A stretch of DNA of 7,778 bases, taken from Alphaproteobacteria bacterium UBA6149. Lineage in GTDB: Bacteria; Pseudomonadota; Alphaproteobacteria; Rickettsiales; UBA998. Under the pieces are notes generated by a model. The model searched no databases. It saw only the letters and a program-made list of their open reading frames with translations, and was not told the DNA's origin. Shown here piece by piece: positions 1 to 3,547 of this stretch (position 1 is the first letter of the stretch; each line of letters opens with the position of its first letter). Location of the stretch: the NCBI GenBank assembly GCA_002423155.1, contig DIUV01000035.1:1-7778 (forward strand), in the 5' to 3' direction. The translations under genes were made by a program, and so were the position numbers.

Positions 1-14
1 GAATGGTTTTTTAG

Positions 15-320
15 GGGCGACTATTTAAGGAGCGCGATGTTTGGTGGTGCAATCTTGGTATAAATGTTGGCGACGAAGAAGACGGGAAGGGTGAAAAATT
101 TATGCGTCCAGTTTTGGTTCTCAAAAAATTTAACAAAAGAAGTTTTATTGCTGTTCCGTTTAGTACACAAATAAAGGATAATCCAATATATCATACTATC
201 AATTTCAAGGGAAAGCAGCAGTCTGTTGTAATGTCGCAGTTAAAACTAATTGATGCAAAAAGAATCACGGTTAGGATTGGCTCTTTGCCTTCAAACGATT
301 TTAATCCACTTCAGGGTTAA
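15..320 (+). pseudogene. Decayed PemK/MazF-family toxin (endoribonuclease) remnant
   Basis: The open frame from 15 to 320 reads as the core of a type II toxin of the PemK/MazF family, which are mRNA-cleaving endoribonucleases. Recognisable family blocks are the N-terminal strand (KERDVWWCNLG, coded from about 45), the DGKG...RPVLVLKKF strand-turn (about 84-130), VPFST (about 153-167), and SQLKLIDAKRI (about 234-266). The frame is interrupted by TAG at 12-14. No ATG, GTG or TTG lies between that stop and the ATG at 102, and starting at 102 would discard the first conserved strand. At the 3' end the protein stops right after the IGSLP block with NPLQG, so the usual closing helix is missing, and repeat DNA begins immediately. 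No antitoxin partner is visible, though it could lie left of the window. The family call is by recalled sequence resemblance; that the gene is inactive is inference. Confidence 0.7.
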
Positions 321-323
321 ATT

Positions 324-340
324 CCCCGCCCCTTGGGGCG
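324..340. repeat. First copy of a 17-bp GC-rich hairpin repeat
   Basis: The 17 bases CCCCGCCCCTTGGGGCG recur exactly at 449-465. The core CGCCCC-TT-GGGGCG is self-complementary. This first copy lacks the final GGG that completes the longer stem of the second copy. It lies directly after the stop codon of the MazF-like remnant and could act as a weak terminator, being followed by TTTG. Confidence 0.6.
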
Positions 341-348
341 TTTGCTTT

Positions 349-436
349 GTCATACCAGCGAAGGCTGGTATCCATGCCTAACCGTTTGGTTATGAGCTTG
401 TGGCTTGGCATGGATGCCGCCCTTCGGCGGCATGAC
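349..436. repeat. 88-bp nested palindromic repeat element
   Basis: The element is bounded by GTCAT (349-353) and ATGAC (432-436), which are inverted copies. Inside there is a perfect 8-bp hairpin (ATACCAGC 352-359 with GCTGGTAT 364-371). A perfect 9-bp inverted pair follows (ATCCATGCC 370-378 with GGCATGGAT 407-415) and encloses a 5-bp hairpin (TAACC 379-383 with GGTTA 388-392). A 6-bp hairpin (GCCGCC 416-421 with GGCGGC 426-431) closes the element. It has no coding potential. This design fits dispersed intergenic palindromic repeats of proteobacteria (REP-like or MITE-like). That it is dispersed in this genome cannot be seen from one copy. Confidence 0.7.
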
Positions 437-447
437 GACTACTAAAT

Positions 448-474
448 ACCCCGCCCCTTGGGGCGGGGTTCTTT
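448..474 (+). terminator. Strong GC-rich hairpin terminator
   Basis: ACCCCGCCCC (448-457) and GGGGCGGGGT (460-469) form a perfect 10-bp stem (effectively 9 or fewer once the loop is allowed for), followed by TTCTTT. It has the form of a rho-independent terminator for transcription from the left. The stem is palindromic and AAAT precedes it, so it could also work on the other strand. Confidence 0.65.
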
Positions 475-859
475 ATTGAATTAAAAGAAAAAATGAAAAA
501 TTTGATATTCTAAAATTAGTCAGCCCCCAGTTAAGGGGGCTTCAGTGGCTATTGCCAATTTGTAATGCAACTATACCACGCATCTATAATGTTTGTAAAG
601 GGTATTTTATTTCACCCCAGTTGCTTTTAGAAACTTTGTCGCTTGAAAAATAGAGATTTTTCTTTGAGATTGGTTCGAATAACGTCTGCTAGGTGGTGCC
701 ATTAGCCGCAGTAGCAGGCGAGCCTCGCGTTTACGAGGATTATGTCACGCCGTAGCGCAAAGCGCGTAGGCGGACTGTAACCATTATAAAAATCCATCCC
801 AAAAAGCACAAATATAATTGTTTTATAATATTTAATGCTTTGTTTATCTACCCCTTGCT
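475..859. other. Gene-free intergenic stretch with scattered hairpins
   Basis: I see no credible gene here. It holds a 7-bp hairpin AGCCCCC (522-528) with GGGGGCT (535-541), and a perfect 7-bp AT hairpin GAAAAAT (645-651) with ATTTTTC (656-662). A hairpin-rich block at 684-772 is listed separately. The part after 780 is AT-rich and leads into the promoter of the gene at 904. Confidence 0.55.
684..772. repeat. Three-hairpin palindromic block, possible REP-type element
   Basis: Three inverted repeats follow each other. GTCTGCTA (684-691) pairs with TAGCAGGC (712-719) with one wobble. CCTCG (723-727) pairs with CGAGG (734-738). CGCC...GCGC (748-758) pairs with GCGC...GGCG (762-772) around an AAA loop. 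The block is more GC-rich than its flanks and has no coding frame that resembles a protein. It resembles dispersed palindromic repeats, but only this copy is visible. Confidence 0.45.
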
Positions 860-899
860 TGTCAGATAAAACTATGTTATTATCTGACAGATAAGAGGG
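855..899 (+). promoter_or_regulatory. Promoter and inverted-repeat operator of the AbiEi-type gene
   Basis: A perfect 10-bp inverted repeat, TGTCAGATAA (860-869) and TTATCTGACA (880-889), has arms spaced 20 bp start to start, about two helical turns. The right arm is part of a 15-bp odd palindrome (TTATCTG-A-CAGATAA, 880-894). A further TTATCT lies at 843-848. A plausible promoter overlaps it: -35 TTGCTT (855-860), 17-bp spacer, -10 TATTAT (878-883). GAGGG (895-899) is the ribosome binding site, 4 bases before the ATG at 904. AbiEi antitoxins are known to repress their own operon by binding inverted repeats in the promoter. This arrangement fits that, though binding here is inferred. Confidence 0.65.
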
Positions 900-903
900 T
901 AAT

Positions 904-1506
904 ATGAAGTCCATAACCGATCAGATAATCAGTAGAATCAAGCGCAAAAAGCCGGGCTGGGTGTTTGCGCCCAAAGACTTTCTGGATATTGGTTCGCGTG
1001 CGGCGGTTGACCAAGTGCTGTCTAGGTTGGTGAAGCAGTGTATGATTCGCCGTCTTGATCGCGGTATTTATGATTATCCCAAGCAAAGCAAATTGCTCGG
1101 AATATTATCTCCTGATCCTGATAATATTGCGCGAGCAATGGCGGTGGGGGATGATGTTTTTCCATCAGGCGCAATGGCTGCGAACCTATTAGGATTATCG
1201 ACCCAGGTGCCGGCTAAACCTTCCTACCTTACTAATGCGACGACTCGCACACGAAGAGTGGCAGGGCAAACTATTCAATTAAAACGCGCGCGCGTGGCAT
1301 TGTTAGATAATATTCCTGATCGTGCTAATTTGGCGCTGCAAGCACTTTCATATCTTGGTAAGCATAATGTTGATGAGCAGATTATCATTCGTTGTGCGCG
1401 GATATTAACAAGCCAGGATATGTCGGGGCTGCATCATTCTATGGCACGTATTCCTAGCTGGATGGCAGACACTATTCGTAAAATTGAGCAAGCACAGCAT
1501 GGATAA
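904..1506 (+). CDS. AbiEi-type antitoxin/transcriptional repressor (DUF6088-like)
   Basis: A 200-residue protein of the DUF6088/AbiEi group, the antitoxin of type IV toxin-antitoxin systems, which represses its own operon and counters a nucleotidyltransferase toxin. Residues about 1-60 form the expected winged-helix DNA-binding domain, with the conserved block GWVFAPKDFLDIGSR (18-32), then VDQVLSRLVKQ and IRRLDRGIYDYPK (48-60). The second half carries the family block PSGAMAANLLGLSTQVPA (87-104), a β-rich stretch around RRVAGQTIQLKR, and an Ala-Leu-rich helical tail ending PSWMADTIRKIEQ. Length is normal for the family. The ATG at 904 has a GAGGG ribosome binding site 4 bases upstream. The end overlaps by 8 bases the start of a truncated toxin gene, so the protein is probably an orphan antitoxin here. 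Family assignment is from recalled resemblance. Confidence 0.87.
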   Translation: MKSITDQIISRIKRKKPGWVFAPKDFLDIGSRAAVDQVLSRLVKQCMIRRLDRGIYDYPKQSKLLGILSPDPDNIARAMAVGDDVFPSGAMAANLLGLSTQVPAKPSYLTNATTRTRRVAGQTIQLKRARVALLDNIPDRANLALQALSYLGKHNVDEQIIIRCARILTSQDMSGLHHSMARIPSWMADTIRKIEQAQHG

Positions 1507-1564
1507 ATTTTTAACACTGTCTGATGAAAACCGAAAAGCTAGGAGCTGGAGGCATCATTTTTAA
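1499..1564 (+). pseudogene. Truncated AbiEii nucleotidyltransferase toxin, N-terminal stub
   Basis: The ATG at 1499 overlaps the end of the antitoxin gene by 8 bases, the normal coupling of AbiEi/AbiEii operons. It begins MDKFLTLSDENRK, which matches the usual start of AbiEii-type nucleotidyltransferases (M-D-x-F-L-x-L-S-x-E-x-R). After about 13 residues the resemblance ends (ARSWRHHF) and a TAA follows at 1562. The nucleotidyltransferase catalytic motif and the rest of the roughly 250-residue or longer toxin are absent, and no continuation is visible further right. The break at about 1537-1541 coincides with the 3' end of the opposite-strand gene, so it looks like an insertion or deletion junction. 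Confidence 0.6.
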
Positions 1565-2348
1565 TTATGCCTAATGATTTAAAGGTTTCTGTATTGTTTG
1601 CTTTAAATTGTGGTTCAGTGTCTTCAATGTTTTTCTGTGTGTTGCTAAACTCTTCTGATAGATATGGATTATCAAGTATAATTGCGATATTTTTCGCAAC
1701 CAGTGTAAGGCTATAAACGTGGCGCAGTAATTCATGCTTGTTTTCTTGAATTCTTAATGAATGCGTAATTCCTGACGTGTTATAGTTCGGGCATATACAG
1801 CTATTATATAATTCCATGATATGAGGATAAGCTCCATGTATGTAGCCAGAATTCATATTATATATTGTTTGGTTGATTTGTGCATGGTTATATACGTCTA
1901 TTGGATTGTATAAATTCCTTGCATTTGTTGCCCTGACGTTTTTACGCCTAATTGTGTTTCTCTTGTTGTTTTTTAATAATGGCACAGATATATCTTCAAA
2001 TTCTTCTTGGTAAAAATCTTCAAGCATTTCTTTTTGTATGGTTTTTGTGCAATCATTTTTTGCTACTAAATCAGGTATAAATAAGCAAATATCTTCTATG
2101 CTTTCGTCCAGACATCTAAAAAATATCCCCATTTCTTGTAAAAAGCCTTTTTCTAACAAAACTAAAGAAGCATTTAGTAAGCTCACGCATCTTATTCCCT
2201 TTAGAAAAACGAATAGAGTTGGGTTTTTTTCTCTATGACGAAAATTCTGTATAGAGTCTATCCAATCTATAGTATTAACAGCATCACAATTTTGCATTTT
2301 TAGATAATTACACTCAATTTCAGAAATTATTTGTTTAAGATATTCCAT
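1539..2348 (-). CDS. Hypothetical protein, AT-rich, inserted in a toxin-antitoxin locus
   Basis: I do not recognise a named family. The protein is 269 residues from the ATG at 2348; an in-frame TTG at 2369 would add seven, but a stop codon directly precedes it. No strong ribosome binding site is seen at either start. The protein is largely helical with no membrane segment or signal peptide. A leucine-rich helix pair (LLNASLVLLEKGFLQEMGIF then FRCLDESIEDICLFIPDLV) is followed by a basic Lys/Arg/Asn stretch (KNNKRNTIRRKNVRATNARN) and a block SGYIHGAYPHIMELYNS. The helix pair plus the GYIHGAYPH block loosely recalls DUF5677-like proteins, but this is weak. Base composition is clearly more AT-rich than the neighbouring genes. 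It ends exactly where the AbiEii frame is lost, suggesting it arrived as foreign cargo. A defence role is possible but unproven. Confidence 0.72.
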   Translation of the reverse strand: MEYLKQIISEIECNYLKMQNCDAVNTIDWIDSIQNFRHREKNPTLFVFLKGIRCVSLLNASLVLLEKGFLQEMGIFFRCLDESIEDICLFIPDLVAKNDCTKTIQKEMLEDFYQEEFEDISVPLLKNNKRNTIRRKNVRATNARNLYNPIDVYNHAQINQTIYNMNSGYIHGAYPHIMELYNSCICPNYNTSGITHSLRIQENKHELLRHVYSLTLVAKNIAIILDNPYLSEEFSNTQKNIEDTEPQFKANNTETFKSLGIIKNDASSS

Positions 2349-2455
2349 AGTTTCGTTGCGCGAGTTCAATTAATTTATCAAATTTATTTTATCAGTTAAT
2401 TGTGTTCTACTCACGCAAAATTTGACCCCACCCCCCAATCCATGCTAAACTCCTT

Positions 2456-2667
2456 CCTAGAGTTAAGAAAACTCTGGGATGTGACAATCTCTCCTAAAGC
2501 GGCTGGTATTAGCCGTTAAAAAATACCTCCCTTTCCTGCATGGTTTGGGAGGTGCTGCCGTATGTCCAGCCGTAAGGTAAAGGGCAGCACAGTCGGCTTT
2601 AGGCGATTTGTCAACTCCCAGACCACCAGCGCAAGTTGGTGGTCAGTAACCGTAAATTTAGGGAGTT
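2456..2667 (+). ncRNA. Candidate structured RNA: multi-hairpin leader with GNRA loop
   Basis: At least five inverted repeats lie in 212 bases. (1) CCTAGAGTT 2456-2464 pairs with AACTCTGGG 2470-2478. (2) AGCGGCT 2498-2504 pairs with AGCCGTT 2511-2517. (3) ACCTCCC 2525-2531 pairs with GGGAGGT 2547-2553. (4) GCTGCC 2554-2559 pairs with GGCAGC 2583-2588, extendable by two pairs that compete with stem 3. (5) AACTCCC 2613-2619 pairs with GGGAGTT 2661-2667. Stem 5 encloses a 10-pair hairpin (2621-2630 with 2635-2644) capped by GCAA, a GNRA tetraloop. A small CC-GTAA-GG motif lies inside stem 4. Wobble pairs that preserve stems suggest a functional RNA rather than DNA palindromes. Stem 5 would mask the GGGAG ribosome binding site of the ORF at 2672. 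I cannot name an RNA family; a HEARO/omega-RNA-like mobile-element RNA or a riboregulator are possibilities. Confidence 0.5.
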
Positions 2668-2671
2668 TATG

Positions 2672-2896
2672 ATGGATGGTAAAGCTTGGGTAGATACAGA
2701 ACAAGTAGATGCAGAACAAGTGGATCATGCCAACGAACAGGAATTGTTTGGTAAATTATCTCATGAATTATGGAAAAATTATTGTGCGGCAAAGCAAATT
2801 GCTAATTATATGCAGCATAAAGCAAATAAAAATTCTGCGCTGCAACCAGAAATGCTGACTCCACCTTTGGTGAATGATTCTTGGTTTTTATTGTGA
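2672..2896 (+). CDS. Small hypothetical protein downstream of structured RNA
   Basis: A 74-residue acidic soluble protein of unknown function. GGGAG at 2661-2665 lies 6 bases before the ATG at 2672 (3 bases before the tandem ATG at 2669), so 2672 is the better start. The N-terminal part holds an imperfect repeat VDTEQ-VDAEQ-VDHAN, coded by tandem 15-bp units at 2690-2704 and 2705-2719 with a partial third. The middle (ELFGKLSHELWKNYCAAKQIANYMQHKANKN) is a plausible single helix. No signal peptide or membrane segment is seen. The ribosome binding site is within the closing stem of the upstream structured region, so translation may depend on RNA folding. It may be a genuine small gene or the remnant of a longer one; I have no recognised homologue. 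Confidence 0.42.
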   Translation: MDGKAWVDTEQVDAEQVDHANEQELFGKLSHELWKNYCAAKQIANYMQHKANKNSALQPEMLTPPLVNDSWFLL

Positions 2897-2946
2897 TATA
2901 GAAAATTCAATTTTTGCTTGTACTTACAAATCCTTAATAAAACCAT

Positions 2947-2974
2947 TTGAAAAACATATAATAAACTCTATAAT
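2947..2974 (+). promoter_or_regulatory. Sigma70-like promoter of the small secreted-protein gene
   Basis: TTGAAA (2947-2952) and TATAAT (2969-2974) are separated by 16 bp. A second TATAAT lies at 2957-2962. With the downstream -10, transcription would start about 2981, so the mRNA would be almost leaderless for the ATG at 2983. With the upstream -10 the leader would be about 14 bases. No Shine-Dalgarno sequence precedes the ATG. No MerR-type (CueR) dyad with a 19-20-bp spacer is evident. Confidence 0.6.
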
Positions 2975-2982
2975 CTCAGCTT

Positions 2983-3333
2983 ATGAGAATCTTCATCAGC
3001 ATGTTTATAGTTTTGGCATTCATTGGGGCGACCAGTTTTCCCATGGGGGCGTTTGCGATGATTGCGCATGGTGCTGTGAAGGCAGAAAAATCTGTGGATT
3101 TGAAGGTGAGCGATTGCCATAAACATGCCAAAGCGAATAATTTAAATAACGCAAATAATGCTGATATGTGTGAATGTATTGGGGGTAATTGTCACAATTT
3201 TTTAGCACAAATTTTCGGCGCGGATAGTGAATCAATCATTCGTTTTACTGCTAGCAAAAGCAGCTTTCGCGCGCGTAATGAAGTTATGGAATCTGCGCTT
3301 GCTCAGCGCTTGAAACGTCCTCCCAAGGTTTAA
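2983..3333 (+). CDS. Small secreted Cys/His-rich protein of copper cluster (CopL-like?)
   Basis: A 116-residue protein with a Sec signal peptide: one Arg at residue 2, a hydrophobic core FISMFIVLAFIGATSF, and likely cleavage after A-F-A (residue 25). The mature part carries potential metal ligands: C45-H46-x-H48, then C63-x-C65 and C70-H71, separated by an Asn/Ala-rich linker. The tail is basic (FRARN...RLKRPPKV). The pattern of a short exported protein with clustered Cys and His just upstream of copA and copB recalls the CopL/DUF2946-type proteins of copper operons, but the match is by layout and composition, not a firm motif. A periplasmic Cu-binding or sensing role is inference. It has its own strong promoter and is separated from copA by 214 bases of palindromes. 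An ATG at 3001 is an alternative start, but it would shorten the signal peptide and lose its Arg. Confidence 0.68.
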   Translation: MRIFISMFIVLAFIGATSFPMGAFAMIAHGAVKAEKSVDLKVSDCHKHAKANNLNNANNADMCECIGGNCHNFLAQIFGADSESIIRFTASKSSFRARNEVMESALAQRLKRPPKV

Positions 3334-3354
3334 TCTTTTTTGTCTATAGTATTT

Positions 3355-3387
3355 CTTATTTTAAATTACTTTGTAATTTAAAATAAG
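3355..3387. repeat. Perfect 15-bp AT-rich inverted repeat, terminator or operator
   Basis: CTTATTTTAAATTAC (3355-3369), a TTT loop, and GTAATTTAAAATAAG (3373-3387) form a perfect 15-bp hairpin 21 bases after the stop of the small secreted-protein gene. It could end that transcript, although no T-run follows, so it is not a textbook rho-independent terminator. As DNA, its ATTAC-TTT-GTAAT centre is also the kind of dyad that response regulators bind. Which role applies cannot be decided from sequence. Confidence 0.55.
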
Positions 3388-3411
3388 ACGTTCAGTCGCC
3401 ACTAAGGCTAA

Positions 3412-3445
3412 CGCCGCATGAGCGGCGGGTTTGCAGTCGCAAACC
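3412..3445. repeat. Tandem GC-rich hairpin pair (REP-like)
   Basis: CGCCGC (3412-3417) and GCGGCG (3422-3427) enclose ATGA. Immediately next, GGTTTGC (3428-3434) and GCAAACC (3439-3445) enclose AGTC. Both are perfect, and both are GC-richer than the surroundings. Together with the flanking inverted repeats they make nearly all of 3355-3494 self-complementary. Confidence 0.55.
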
Positions 3446-3494
3446 TATAGCAATTTCAAGTATTTTTACGTAAATAAAATTAGAAATTGCTATA
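3446..3494. mobile_element. 49-bp MITE-like element with 12-bp terminal inverted repeats
   Basis: TATAGCAATTTC (3446-3457) and GAAATTGCTATA (3483-3494) are perfect inverted copies around a 25-base AT-rich core containing the palindrome TTTACGTAA. The outermost TA on each side could be the duplicated target of an IS630/Tc1-mariner-type insertion, leaving TAGCAATTTC as the terminal repeat. A related TATAGTATTTC lies at 3345-3355. Mobility is inferred from form only; it ends 53 bases before the copA start and could influence copA expression. Confidence 0.45.
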
Positions 3495-3547
3495 TTGAAT
3501 GTCGCTTTTTGCTTGCGGCTATTTTTAATGTCAATCAAGGATTAGTT

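Noticed and set aside
672..680. GGTTCGAAT resembling a tRNA T-loop
   Set aside because: The flanking bases do not form a T-stem, and no anticodon or acceptor arms can be built around it.
880..1086. 68-codon minus-strand frame over the antitoxin start
   Set aside because: It is the shadow of the conserved DNA-binding domain coded on the plus strand.
2516..2728. 70-codon minus-strand frame across the structured region
   Set aside because: It is antisense to the hairpin cluster and the small ORF, with a low-complexity start (repeated LFCIY) and no recognisable protein features.
2874..3122. 82-codon plus-strand frame across the promoter and the secreted-protein gene
   Set aside because: It overlaps the better gene at 2983 in another frame, runs through the promoter and shows no family resemblance.
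3431..3547. Upstream extension of copA adding 39 residues
   Set aside because: It would translate through the hairpins and the inverted-repeat element and bury the signal peptide. The ATG at 3548 has a proper ribosome binding site and a normal signal sequence.
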